A stretch of 64,000 nucleotides of DNA from Corynebacterium suedekumii (GTDB lineage: Bacteria > Actinomycetota > Actinomycetes > Mycobacteriales > Mycobacteriaceae): contig NZ_CP126970.1 of NCBI RefSeq assembly GCF_030252185.1, forward strand, positions 186,001 through 250,000, read 5' to 3'. The stretch's first letter is position 1; each line of letters starts with the position of its first letter. Under the pieces are notes generated by a model. The model was given only the letters and a program-made list of their open reading frames with translations. It searched no databases and was not told the origin of the DNA. Both the position numbers and the translations under genes were made by a program. Below, in pieces: positions 8,657 through 17,300 of this stretch.

Positions 8657-9991
8657 ATGAAGGCCACCGACTTCACCGGATTGAACGACCAGACACTCAC
8701 CGACACGATCGCCAGCACCCACCGCTCACTGACCATCCACAAGGCACGGTTCATCCTCATGATCGCGGAGTTCCATCTCCGCAACCTCGCCCGCAAACGC
8801 GGCGCACCCAGCACGCAGGTCTGGCTCATGCGGGCCCATGACCTCTCGCGGCGCACCGCCTATGAATACCTGCACGTCGGGGAGAAGCTCGCCGAATTTC
8901 CCCTGGTGGCAGAGGCATTCGTGGCCGGAGACCTGACGTACTCCAAGGTGAGGCTGCTCCTGCGTTACCTCACCCACGACAACGAACCCGAGCTCGTGGA
9001 CCTCGCACTGGCCATGTGCCTGAGCGAACTGGAACAGCAGCTGGCCGGGCGGGACCGCCCCGGCCGAAAGAAGCCCCGAAACTCTTTCCGGGTGGTGGAG
9101 GACGAGGACACCGGCGGTATCCGCTTCTGGGGCACCCTCGGGCCCGAGCACGCGGCGGAGTTCCAGGCGGCACTCAAGGTCGCGGAACTCGCGTCGCTGC
9201 GGGACACCGCGGAGCTGGACGCGGACGCACTGGCGGGCCCGGAAGGCTCCAAGGAACTGGACAAGCTCATTGAGCAGGCGCAGAAGCCGGCGGAGGACAC
9301 CTCCCTCACCCGTTTCGGGTCCCCGATGTTCGGCGGGATGCTGTCGGCGTTCCTCGGGATGATCAACGTCGTGCGCAGCCACCCGACGAGCCGGTTGCGG
9401 GCGCCGGGAGCGCAGGTCAATGTACTCATGACGCTGGATCAGCGCGCCTACATTCCGGAGCGACATGGCGGGCAGACGGGGGATCTGCTGAGGTCGGTGC
9501 TCAACGGCGATGTCCGCTACCACCTGCTGGACAAGAAGGGCCTGCACCTCAAACTGACCCGCGCCGCCCGGACGATCTCCCCGTCGCAGGAGAAGGCACT
9601 GCTCGCCCTGTGGAGCCACCGGTGTGCCACGCCCGGTTGCCCGCACACCCGCTTCCTGCAGTTCCATCACATCCTCGAATGGGTCAACGGTGGCGAGACC
9701 AATCTGGACAACCTCATTCCGCTGTGTTCCGCCTGCCACGCCCTGGTGACCTCGGGCGACATCACGATCTTCATCGACGAGATCGATGCCACCTTCCTCC
9801 GCTTCCGGATGCCCGACGGGGAGGCCTACACCTCTCATCGTCGGCAGTTGCCGGTGAAGAACGCGGCCATGGGGCAGCACGCCGACGCCTACCTGTCCGG
9901 CCCCGTACCCCGTGGCGATGAGGACCTGCTGCAGGTGTGGGACAGCCCCGACAGTTTCACTGACCCCGATGACGACTTCGGCACCGGTTAG
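8657..9991 (+). CDS. DUF222 / HNH endonuclease domain protein (13E12-repeat family)
   Basis: A 444-aa protein with an N-terminal DUF222-type helical region (residues about 1-290) and a C-terminal HNH nuclease domain: CATPGCPHTRFLQFHHI, then HILEWVNGGETNLDNLIPLC and CSACH. The paired cysteines form the usual zinc knuckle around the catalytic histidines. Such proteins are abundant in actinobacteria (the 13E12 family of mycobacteria) and their role is unknown. The ATG follows CAGGGGAC. The gene is preceded by an SOS-box-like site, suggesting DNA-damage induction. A paralogue lies at 37223-38728 on the other strand. Confidence 0.88.
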   Translation: MKATDFTGLNDQTLTDTIASTHRSLTIHKARFILMIAEFHLRNLARKRGAPSTQVWLMRAHDLSRRTAYEYLHVGEKLAEFPLVAEAFVAGDLTYSKVRLLLRYLTHDNEPELVDLALAMCLSELEQQLAGRDRPGRKKPRNSFRVVEDEDTGGIRFWGTLGPEHAAEFQAALKVAELASLRDTAELDADALAGPEGSKELDKLIEQAQKPAEDTSLTRFGSPMFGGMLSAFLGMINVVRSHPTSRLRAPGAQVNVLMTLDQRAYIPERHGGQTGDLLRSVLNGDVRYHLLDKKGLHLKLTRAARTISPSQEKALLALWSHRCATPGCPHTRFLQFHHILEWVNGGETNLDNLIPLCSACHALVTSGDITIFIDEIDATFLRFRMPDGEAYTSHRRQLPVKNAAMGQHADAYLSGPVPRGDEDLLQVWDSPDSFTDPDDDFGTG

Positions 9992-10028
9992 GCTGGTGCC
10001 ACCATCCCAGCCACCGCAGGAGGACCCC

Positions 10029-10592
10029 ATGGCCAGCCCGAAGACCGCCCTCGTCATCGTCGACGTCCAGAATGACTTCTGCCCCGGCGGCAGCCTCGCC
10101 ACGGAACGCGGCACCGAGGTTGCCGGTCTCATCGGCAGCTACCAGGACAACCACGCCGATGACTACGCCCACGTCGTGGCCACCCAGGACTGGCACATCG
10201 ACCCGGGTGAGCATTTCTCGGACACCCCCGACTTCGTCGACTCCTGGCCGGTCCATTGCGTGGCGGACTCCACCGGCGCCGCGCTTCACGACGCCGTCCG
10301 TTCCCACACCATCGACGCCTTCTTCCGTAAGGGCGAGTACAGCGCCGCATACTCCGGTTTCGAGGGCGAGGCGGAGGGCGTGGGGATGGCGCAGTGGCTG
10401 CGGGATCGGGGCGTCGAGAAGCTCGACGTCGTCGGCATCGCCACCGATCACTGCGTGCGCGCCACCGTGCTCGACGCCCTCGAGGAGGGATTCGAGGTGC
10501 GCGTGCTCACCGAGATGTGCGCGGCGGTAGACACAGAACGTGGTGACGCCGCCTTCGCCGAGATGGTCGGCTCCGGGGCGCAGCTGAGCTAA
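10029..10592 (+). CDS. pncA: nicotinamidase
   Basis: A 187-aa isochorismatase-fold amidase that deamidates nicotinamide to nicotinate for NAD salvage. The catalytic triad is visible as D12 (VDVQNDF), K101 (FRKGEYSAAYSGF) and C142 (TDHCVRATV); the metal site is formed by D54, H56 and H62 (TQDWHIDPGEHF). ATG 10029 is chosen because GGAGG lies 6-8 nt upstream and the N-terminus then begins right at the first beta strand. Two other genes of the same pathway, pncB (34.8 kb) and nadE (62.9 kb), are also in the window. The stop overlaps by 4 nt with the convergent DUF305 gene. Confidence 0.94.
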   Translation: MASPKTALVIVDVQNDFCPGGSLATERGTEVAGLIGSYQDNHADDYAHVVATQDWHIDPGEHFSDTPDFVDSWPVHCVADSTGAALHDAVRSHTIDAFFRKGEYSAAYSGFEGEAEGVGMAQWLRDRGVEKLDVVGIATDHCVRATVLDALEEGFEVRVLTEMCAAVDTERGDAAFAEMVGSGAQLS

Positions 10593-11122
10593 CGGGCCAG
10601 CTCCTCCATCTCCCGCATCTCAGCGGTCTGGACCTCGATCATCTGGCCGGCCATGTCACGCAGCGGTTCGTAGCCGCCGTTGTCCACCTGGTCCTGGGTC
10701 ATGGCGATGACCTCGGCGTGGTGGCGGTGCATGAGTTCGAGGAAGCGGGCGCGCAGTTCCTCGCCCTCGAGCTGGGCGTAGGTGTTGAAGACGCCGGGCG
10801 AGATCATGCCGTTGGCGATGTGGTGGGAGTGGCGCTCCATGTCCTCGTCGATCTCCCACTCCTGCGCCCACTGATTCATCTGGGCGTTCTCGCGTTCCTG
10901 GCCGTCGCGGATGCGCTCGGCGAGGTCGCGGACGTCCGGGTCGGCGACGTCGGAATCAAGAAGGACCTCGGACATGTCGATCGCCTGCTGGTGATGCGGG
11001 ACCATCATGCCGAGGAAATGCACGTCAGTGTCGTTAGCCGATGCGGGCATCGGCCCGGTGCTGCACGCGCTCAACAGAAGGCCGGCCGCCGAGGCGGCCA
11101 GGGCCCTCCGGAATCTGGACAC
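10589..11122 (-). CDS. DUF305 lipoprotein
   Basis: A 177-aa exported protein with a short basic N-terminus, a hydrophobic stretch and the lipobox LLLSAC (Cys20), so it is probably a lipoprotein on the outer face of the membrane. The mature part has the ferritin-like helical DUF305 motifs FLGMMVPHHQQAIDMSE and LMHRHHAEVIAMTQ, rich in His and Met, as in periplasmic or surface proteins linked to metal handling. The function is unknown. It starts with GTG. The DUF3618 gene upstream on the same strand ends 6 nt before it, so the two are probably cotranscribed. Confidence 0.88.
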   Translation of the reverse strand: MSRFRRALAASAAGLLLSACSTGPMPASANDTDVHFLGMMVPHHQQAIDMSEVLLDSDVADPDVRDLAERIRDGQERENAQMNQWAQEWEIDEDMERHSHHIANGMISPGVFNTYAQLEGEELRARFLELMHRHHAEVIAMTQDQVDNGGYEPLRDMAGQMIEVQTAEMREMEELAR

Positions 11123-11128
11123 GGGACG

Positions 11129-11407
11129 CTAGACGCGGCCGGCGAGGAGACGCCGCAGCTCCTTGATGTCGTTGCTGCGCTTGCGGTTGCGGGCAACCAC
11201 CAGGGCGACAACGCCGACGACGGCGACGGCAACACCGGCGAGAACCTTCTGCACCTGGGGATCCTGCAGCTTCACGTTGGCCTCGCGCTTGGCGTCGTTG
11301 ACCAGGTTCTGCGGCTTGCCGCGGGTGGCGAGCTCATCCAGGGTGCTGGCGAGCTGGCGACGGGTGCGCTCGATGTCCCGCTGGATGTCATCAATGTCTC
11401 GTGCCAC
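11129..11407 (-). CDS. DUF3618 domain membrane protein
   Basis: A 92-aa protein. Its first half is the DUF3618 signature DIQRDIERTRRQLASTLDELA, an amphipathic helix; one membrane span follows (about residues 56-75, VLAGVAVAVVGVVALVVA) and a basic tail. A related DUF3618 N-terminus occurs in the gene at 23945-24577. The function is unknown; these proteins are common near the actinobacterial envelope and stress genes. It lies 6 nt upstream of the DUF305 lipoprotein gene and is divergent from bcp, with a 117-nt shared promoter region. Confidence 0.88.
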   Translation of the reverse strand: MARDIDDIQRDIERTRRQLASTLDELATRGKPQNLVNDAKREANVKLQDPQVQKVLAGVAVAVVGVVALVVARNRKRSNDIKELRRLLAGRV

Positions 11408-11524
11408 TTGGTTCTCCCGAATTCACGTGTAGTCGGACTGTTGTCTCGTTCTCAGCGTAGTGTAGCGCGGCCTCCGGCCGCACGGCGGCATGTCATTGTC
11501 GCCGGTGAAGGTATGGTGTAGGAC

Positions 11525-11995
11525 ATGACAGATTCCTCACGTCTTGCCGTCGGCGACACCGCCCCCGCCTTTTCCCTCCCCGACGATTCCGGGACCACGG
11601 TGTCGCTGGGAGATTTCGCCGGCCAGCGGGTCCTCGTCTACTTCTACCCGAAGGCGAACACCCCCGGCTGCACGACGCAGGCCTGCGATTTCCGTGACTC
11701 CCTGGCTCAGCTCAACGACCAGGACATCCAGGTCATCGGCATCTCCCCCGACAAGCCGGAGAAGCTGGCGAAGTTCCGCGCGGACCATGAACTCACCTTC
11801 ACCCTGCTGTCCGACGAGGACAAGTCGGTCATGAAGGAGTGGGGCGCGTTCGGCGAGAAGAAGAACTACGGCAAGGTCGTCCAGGGCGTCATCCGTTCCA
11901 CCTTCCTCGTGGAGCCGGACGGCACCATCGGCCTGGCCCAGTACAACGTCCGGGCCGCCGGGCACGTTGGTCGCATCCTGCGCGACCTCGCCTAA
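11525..11995 (+). CDS. bcp: thioredoxin-dependent thiol peroxidase (Bcp/PrxQ)
   Basis: A 156-aa atypical 2-Cys peroxiredoxin that reduces hydrogen peroxide and organic peroxides in the cytoplasm. The peroxidatic cysteine is C49 in PKANTPGCTTQAC and the resolving cysteine C54, five residues on, as in PrxQ/Bcp. The length matches the family. The TetR gene begins 9 nt after its stop on the same strand, so the two probably form an operon. Confidence 0.94.
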   Translation: MTDSSRLAVGDTAPAFSLPDDSGTTVSLGDFAGQRVLVYFYPKANTPGCTTQACDFRDSLAQLNDQDIQVIGISPDKPEKLAKFRADHELTFTLLSDEDKSVMKEWGAFGEKKNYGKVVQGVIRSTFLVEPDGTIGLAQYNVRAAGHVGRILRDLA

Positions 11996-12004
11996 GCACC
12001 ACCG

Positions 12005-12688
12005 ATGGCCAAGGAGAACACCACCGCCGTCAGCGCGGACGCCGCTGCCGCCGACGCCACGGACGAGGGAATCCTCGTTCCCCGTCGTCGGCCCGCGCAG
12101 GCGCGCAGCCGGGAGCGGTTCAACCGCATCCTCACTGCGGCACGCAGCGTGCTTGTCGACGTCGGCTTCGAGTCCTTCACCTTCGACGAGGTCGCCCGCC
12201 GCGCGGAGGTGCCCATCGGCACGCTGTACCAGTTCTTCGCCAACAAATACGTCCTCATCTGCGAGCTCGACCGGGTGGACACCGCGGAGAACGTCGCCGA
12301 ACTGAAGAAGTTCTCCGAACGTGTCCCCGCCCTGCAGTGGCCGGACATCCTCGACGAGTTCATCGACCACCTGTCCACCCTGTGGCGCGAGGACCCCTCC
12401 CGGCGCGCGGTGTGGCACGCGGTGCAGTCCACGCCCACCACGCGTGCGACGGCCGCGGCGACGGAGAAGCAGATGCTCGACATCATCGCCGACGTCGTCG
12501 CCCCGCTGTCCCCGGAGTCCACCCCGGAGGAGCGTCAGCAGCTCGCGGGCCTGCTGCTGCACACGGTGTCCTCGTTGCTCAACTACGCGGTGCGCGACCT
12601 CGGGCGCGATGACCGGACCTTCGAATCGATCGTCGCCGAGATCAAACGGATGCTCGTGGCTTACCTGTTCGCGGTGGCCACCGGCTGA
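12005..12688 (+). CDS. TetR-family transcriptional regulator
   Basis: A 227-aa protein with an N-terminal extension of about 35 residues, a TetR helix-turn-helix (ARSRERFNRILTAARSVLVDVGFESFTFDEVARRAEVPIGTLYQFF in outline; HTH about residues 40-85) and a helical ligand-binding domain. Its target cannot be read from sequence; it may control bcp or the envelope gene downstream. It lies 9 nt downstream of bcp. The ATG follows only a weak ribosome site, consistent with coupling to bcp. Confidence 0.9.
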   Translation: MAKENTTAVSADAAAADATDEGILVPRRRPAQARSRERFNRILTAARSVLVDVGFESFTFDEVARRAEVPIGTLYQFFANKYVLICELDRVDTAENVAELKKFSERVPALQWPDILDEFIDHLSTLWREDPSRRAVWHAVQSTPTTRATAAATEKQMLDIIADVVAPLSPESTPEERQQLAGLLLHTVSSLLNYAVRDLGRDDRTFESIVAEIKRMLVAYLFAVATG

Positions 12689-12724
12689 TGACCAGCCGTT
12701 CCGGACATTCTTTCCGGAAAGCAC

Positions 12725-12753
12725 TTGCCAAAGTGGAAAGTAGTTTCCAGGCT
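12725..12753 (+). promoter_or_regulatory. promoter with embedded operator for the membrane protein / winged-helix operon
   Basis: TTGCCA (12725-12730), 17 nt, CAGGCT (12748-12753) form a reasonable core promoter. The spacer contains GGAAAGTAGTTTCC (12735-12748), a dyad GGAAA-N4-TTTCC, in the right place for a repressor. A second TTTCCGGAAA palindrome lies at 12711-12720. The winged-helix protein encoded second in the operon is the obvious candidate to bind here. Confidence 0.5.
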
Positions 12754-12784
12754 CGTGGGTACACCGCAACCCAAGGAGCCCACC

Positions 12785-13252
12785 ATGAACACGTCGAACA
12801 CACGCAACACCACCAGCACCCCGTCCGCCGCCGACGCCCGCGCCCTGCTCGACCGCGCCGACGGCGTCTCCCGCCAGGCCGCGAGCTTCTCCCTCGCCTG
12901 GCTCAGTTACATCGCCCTGTGCGCCGGCGGTGCCGTCACCGCCGTCGGCCTCGCCTACGCGAACGTCACCGACGCCGACGCGTTCCCCGCGTGGATCGCC
13001 GGCCTGACGTGGATCATCGTCAGCGCCGTCTTCACCGCCAGTGCCACCGTCTCCTCCCCGCCGGCCCGCCGCGGACTCAACGCCCGCTGGGGCGTCATGC
13101 TGGCCCTGTGGGTCATCCTCTGGGCTGTCGTCGCCTTCCCCAACACCCAGTTCACCCTCGGTCTCGGCATCGCCATCTCCTCCGGCTTCATGGCCCTGGC
13201 CATCCTCGGGCCGCTCTGGGAGATCGTCGCCGTCCGCACGGGAGTGAAGTAG
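12785..13252 (+). CDS. four-span membrane protein of unknown function
   Basis: A 155-aa protein with a Ser/Thr-rich N-terminus of about 40 residues and four hydrophobic segments (about 42-62, 70-88, 101-119, 124-146). I do not recognise a functional motif. ATG 12785 is chosen because AAGGAG lies 9 nt upstream. A winged-helix regulator gene starts 2 nt after its stop, an arrangement typical of small membrane-protein/regulator pairs in which the regulator controls the operon. Confidence 0.78.
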   Translation: MNTSNTRNTTSTPSAADARALLDRADGVSRQAASFSLAWLSYIALCAGGAVTAVGLAYANVTDADAFPAWIAGLTWIIVSAVFTASATVSSPPARRGLNARWGVMLALWVILWAVVAFPNTQFTLGLGIAISSGFMALAILGPLWEIVAVRTGVK

Positions 13253-13254
13253 AC

Positions 13255-13581
13255 GTGGCCATCCAGTCCCACCCCCGCTCCCAGCTCAACCCCGCCTTCA
13301 ACAACCCCCTGCGTTTCTCCCTCATGGCCACCCTCGCCGGCGTCCACGACATCACCTTCCGGCAGGCCCGTGAGTACCTGGAGACCACCGACCCCACCCT
13401 GTCCAAGCACTCCTCCGCCCTGGAGGAGCTGGGCCTGGTCAACGTGAAGAAGTCCTTCGTGGGCAAGAAACCCCAGACCAGCCTCTCCCTGACCAGGGAG
13501 GGACGCCAGGCCTGGAACGCCCACCTCACCGCCCTGCGCACCATCGCCGAAGGCCCCGATTCGCTTCCCGACGACGCATAG
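13255..13581 (+). CDS. winged-helix DNA-binding regulator
   Basis: A 108-aa protein resembling the MarR/PadR-like single-domain winged-helix group: FNNPLRFSLMATLAGVHDITFRQAREYLETTDPTLSKHSSALEELGLV is helix-turn-helix followed by the wing region VKKSFVGKKPQTSLSLTREGRQAW. GTG 13255 lies 2 nt after the stop of the membrane protein gene, so it is coupled to it. The likely target is the dyad in the operon's own promoter at 12735-12748. Confidence 0.85.
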   Translation: MAIQSHPRSQLNPAFNNPLRFSLMATLAGVHDITFRQAREYLETTDPTLSKHSSALEELGLVNVKKSFVGKKPQTSLSLTREGRQAWNAHLTALRTIAEGPDSLPDDA

Positions 13582-13645
13582 CACCGCACACGATTAGAGT
13601 GGCGGGCACCACAACGTCACCACCAATCAGGCAAGGAGCATCACC

Positions 13646-13807
13646 ATGACGAACCCGAACGCCACCCCGATCTCCGATTCCGAGGGCCAGGGCCAGAACC
13701 AGCCCGCCGGCTCCCCGCGCCCGGAGGACGTCGAGCACATCAACGACGACCAGCGCGACGGCCACGACGACGACCACAAGGTGGCCAAGAACGAGCCCGA
13801 GGACTAA
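13646..13807 (+). CDS. small acidic disordered protein (53 aa)
   Basis: A 53-codon frame with ATG 13646 preceded by AAGGAGCATCACC, a very good ribosome site. The product is Asp/Glu/Asn-rich (MTNPNATPISDSEGQGQNQ, later INDDQRDGHDDDHKVAKNEPED), has no hydrophobic segment and is probably unfolded. Its stop overlaps the convergent acpS stop by 3 nt. I recognise no function. The clear Shine-Dalgarno sequence is the main reason to believe it. Confidence 0.62.
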   Translation: MTNPNATPISDSEGQGQNQPAGSPRPEDVEHINDDQRDGHDDDHKVAKNEPED

Positions 13808-14205
13808 CTCACCTCGAGCAGGCAGGTCGCCATCGCGTAGTCACCGTCGTGGCTGATCGACAGGCTCGTCCGGATCTCCCCGACGCTCGCCCGCACCGCC
13901 TGCTCCACCTCACCGTACAGCTCCACCGCGACCCGACCCCACCGGTCGGGTCGTATCTCTATCTCCGTGAAGTCAACCCCGTCGGGATCAATGAGCGGCG
14001 GCCGCCCGTAGATCGCCTGCGACCACGCCTTGATGAACGCCTCCTTCGCCGCCCAGCGCCCCGCCAGATGCAGCGCCCGGTCCTGCCGCCGCGCCGCCGT
14101 CCGCAACTCCCCCACCGCGAACACCGCCTCAAACCGCGACCCCGGCCGCTCGAGCTGCTCGCGGAAACCAGGGACGTGCACGAGGTCAACTCCCACATGA
14201 TGCAT
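13804..14205 (-). CDS. acpS: holo-[acyl-carrier-protein] synthase
   Basis: A 133-aa phosphopantetheinyl transferase that activates the carrier domain of the type I fatty-acid synthase encoded upstream. Family motifs are GVDLVHVPGF near the N-terminus, WAAKEAFIKAW in the middle and LSISHDGDYAMA near the end. ATG 14205 is chosen because it places the GVDLV motif four residues in; a TTG at 14223 is also open. Corynebacterial FAS lacks the built-in transferase domain of fungal FAS, and an acpS next to fas is the known arrangement. A hairpin lies between the two genes, so acpS may also have its own promoter. Confidence 0.92.
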   Translation of the reverse strand: MHHVGVDLVHVPGFREQLERPGSRFEAVFAVGELRTAARRQDRALHLAGRWAAKEAFIKAWSQAIYGRPPLIDPDGVDFTEIEIRPDRWGRVAVELYGEVEQAVRASVGEIRTSLSISHDGDYAMATCLLEVS

Positions 14206-14281
14206 GGACTCATCGTCCCACAATTCTCACCCCCGCTTATCGACGCCCACCCGTCCCCCACCACCTACTCCCCCACGACAA

Positions 14282-14318
14282 AGCCCCGGCACCGACCGAG
14301 AAGGTCAGTGCCGGGGCT
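14282..14318 (-). terminator. strong hairpin between fas and acpS
   Basis: AGCCCCGGCAC and GTGCCGGGGCT pair as an 11-bp perfect stem with an inner GACC/GGTC pairing. On the minus strand it is followed by TTTGTC. It begins about 20 nt after the fas stop. Confidence 0.75.
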
Positions 14319-14336
14319 GCGCTGCGGCGTCAGCGA

Positions 14337-17300
14337 CTACTCGCTGATCTCCTCACCGGTGCGGAGGATGCCGTCGACGAGGCGGGCGTCGTGGTCGAGG
14401 AGGACCGCGGCCTCGCGCTCCTTGAAGGCGTCGCCGGTGCCGCCGAGGTTGCGGTCGGCAGGGCGCTCGAAGAGCGGGTCGCCGCCGTACATGCCGTCGA
14501 CGATACGGCGCAGGCCGGCCTCCTCGCGGGCCACGGCGCTGCGGGCCCACTCGGCGGCGGCGTCCTGGCCACGCTCGTTACGCAGGGCGGTCAGGAAGGC
14601 GCCCGGGTGGACGATGGCGACCAGCGCGGAGACGTGACCGAAGCCGAGCGAGGTGACGAGTCCGGCCTTGGGGGCCCGGGCGGACAGGTCGAGCGGCTTG
14701 CGCAGCCACACGAGGTGCTGGTGCTTGGCCAGGACCGGGTCAACGGTGTCGAGGGACATGTTGGCCGGAACGAGGCCGGAGCGCAGGACCTGGGTCAGTC
14801 CGATCATCTGGAAGGCTGCGGCGCCGCCCTTGGCGTGGCCGGTCAGGGACTTCTGGGAGATGACGTACATCGGGTTGCCGTCGGCACGTCCCATGGAGGC
14901 GGCGATGCGTTCGTGCAGGTCCGACTCGTTGGGGTCGTTGGCGTTGGTGGAGGTGTCGTGCTTGGAGATGATGGACACCTCGTCCACGCCGACGCCCACG
15001 GCCGCGAGCTGGTTGGCCAGGCGGGAGTCGGCACCACCGCGGGCGGCACCGAGGGCGCCCAGGCCGGGGGCCGGGATGGAGGTGTGCGCGCCGTCGGCGA
15101 AGGACTCGGCGAAGGCGACGACACCGAGGACCGGCAGGCCCAGGTCGGCGGCGACGGAGCCGCGGGCGAGCAGCAGGGTGCCGCCGCCCTCGGACTCGAT
15201 GAAGCCGCCGCGTCGACGGTCGTTGGCGCGGGAGAAGTAGCGGTGCTCGATGCCCTTGTTCTCCATCTCGGTGGAGTCGGCGGTGGCCGCCATGTCACCG
15301 AAGCCGGTGATGCCCTCGATGGAGAGGTCGTCGAGGCCGCCGGCGACGACGAAGTCGGCCTTGCCCAGGGCGATCTTGTCGTAGCCCTCCTCGACGGAGA
15401 CGGCGGCGGTGGCGCAGGCGGCGACCGGGTGGATCATCTGGCCGTAGCCACCGACGTAGGACTGCATGACGTGCGCGGCGACGACGTTGGGCAGGGCCTC
15501 CTGCAGGATGTCGTTCGCGCGCGGCTCGGCGAGCAGGCCGTCGATGTAGAGGGAGCGCATGGATTCGACGCCGCCCATGCCGGTGCCCTGGGTGGAGGAG
15601 ACGCGGGCGGGGTGGACGTCGCGAAGCAGTTCCGCCGGGGTGAAGCCGGAGGAGAGGAACGCGTCGACGGTGCACACGAGGTTCCACAGGGCGAGGCGGT
15701 CGAGGTTGTCCACCATGTCGGCGGGGATGCCATAGACGGACGGGTCGAAGCCCTCGGGGATCTGGCCGCCGACGAAGCGCGACATGGTGATGCGGCGCGG
15801 GACGCGGACGGCGGAGCCGGCGTGGCGGACGACGGTCCACTCCCCTGCCTCCTCGTCGAAGTACGCGGAGGTGTGGTCCGGTTCGGAGTCGACGAAGGTC
15901 TTCGCCTCGTCCTTGTTGGCCACGGTGAAGGAGAGGTCCTTGTCCAGGTAGACGGTGGTCATCTCCGGGGCGAGGTTGTCCACCATGAAGAAGTCGTCGT
16001 GGTAGCGGCGGATGCCGACGCGACCCAGGACCTCGTCGTGGAAGCGGTCGTAGATCTCGGACTCGTCGAGCTCGTTGTCGTCCGCGTCGTACCAGGCGCC
16101 GTCCCAGTGGATCAGGCCCATGGTCCAGGCGAGTTCGGCGACGCCGGCGGCGGTGAGGTCGCCGGTGAGCTCGGCGTCGAAACGCGTGCGGGCGGAGCCG
16201 TAGGGGCCCACCTCGCCGGCGCCGACGATGACCACCATGTCCTCGAGCGTCTGCGTGACGCCGGAGAACTCGGGGGCGGTCCACTGGAAGCGTCGGTACG
16301 GGGTCGGCAGGGCCGACAGGGTGCGCGGTTCCTCCGCCTCCTGCTTCTCGACGCCCTCCTGCTCCGCCGCCGCGGCGGCCTCGCGCGCGAGCTCCGCGAT
16401 GTTGACGTCGGACTCTCCGAGTCCGCCGGTGTAGTCCACGGTGACCGGGGCCTTCGCGGCCTCGGCGCGGACGTCCGGGGTGATCTGGGAGACCAGGCGC
16501 TGGGCCATCTCCTCGGTGGAGAAGGTCTGCACGCCCTTGGCCTCGATGGCGTCGACGAGCGGGTCGTTGCCGCCCATGAGGCCGGTGCCGCGGACCCAGC
16601 CGATGAAGGCGTGGACGAGGCTGGTGCGGTCGCCCCACACCGGCTCCGCCTTCCAGCGGGTGACCAGTGCGTCGAGGGCGGCCTTGGACTCGCCGTAGGC
16701 GCCGTCGCCGCCGAAGCGGCCACGGTTCGGGGAGCCCGGCAGGACGACGTGGAGGCGCTTGCCCACGTGGGTGTCGGCGCCGATCTCGGACAGGCCGGCG
16801 ACGAGTCGCTCGACGGCCCACAGCAGCAGGCGCATCTGGGACTCGGCGGCGGGGCCGGCGTCGGCGAGCGAACCCATGACGCGCGGGGCGGCGAACGGGA
16901 ACAGCAGCGTCGGGGTCAGGGCCTTCTTGAGCACCTTCTTCTGACCGTTGACGGTGGCGGTCTGCTCGGTGCCGATCCACTCGATGACGTCGTCGAGGTC
17001 ACCGAAGGAGCTCAAGTTCGCCGGGATGACCCAGAGCGCGGCGGTGCCGCGGGCGGAGCCGGCGTAGAGGGCCTTGTAGTACTCGAGACGCGAGTGGGAG
17101 AGGTTGGAGGTGGTGACCACGACGGTCGCCCCCTCGGCAAGCAGCTCCTCGACCACGGCGGCGGCGATGGAGTTCGGGGAGGCGCCGGTGACCACGGCGA
17201 CATCCGCGCTGTAGGCCAGGGCGTTGTCATCGCGGGCCTGGGCGGCCAGCTCGGTCAGGCCGAGGTACTCGGCCTGCTTGGCCACGTTCTCGCCGGCGCC

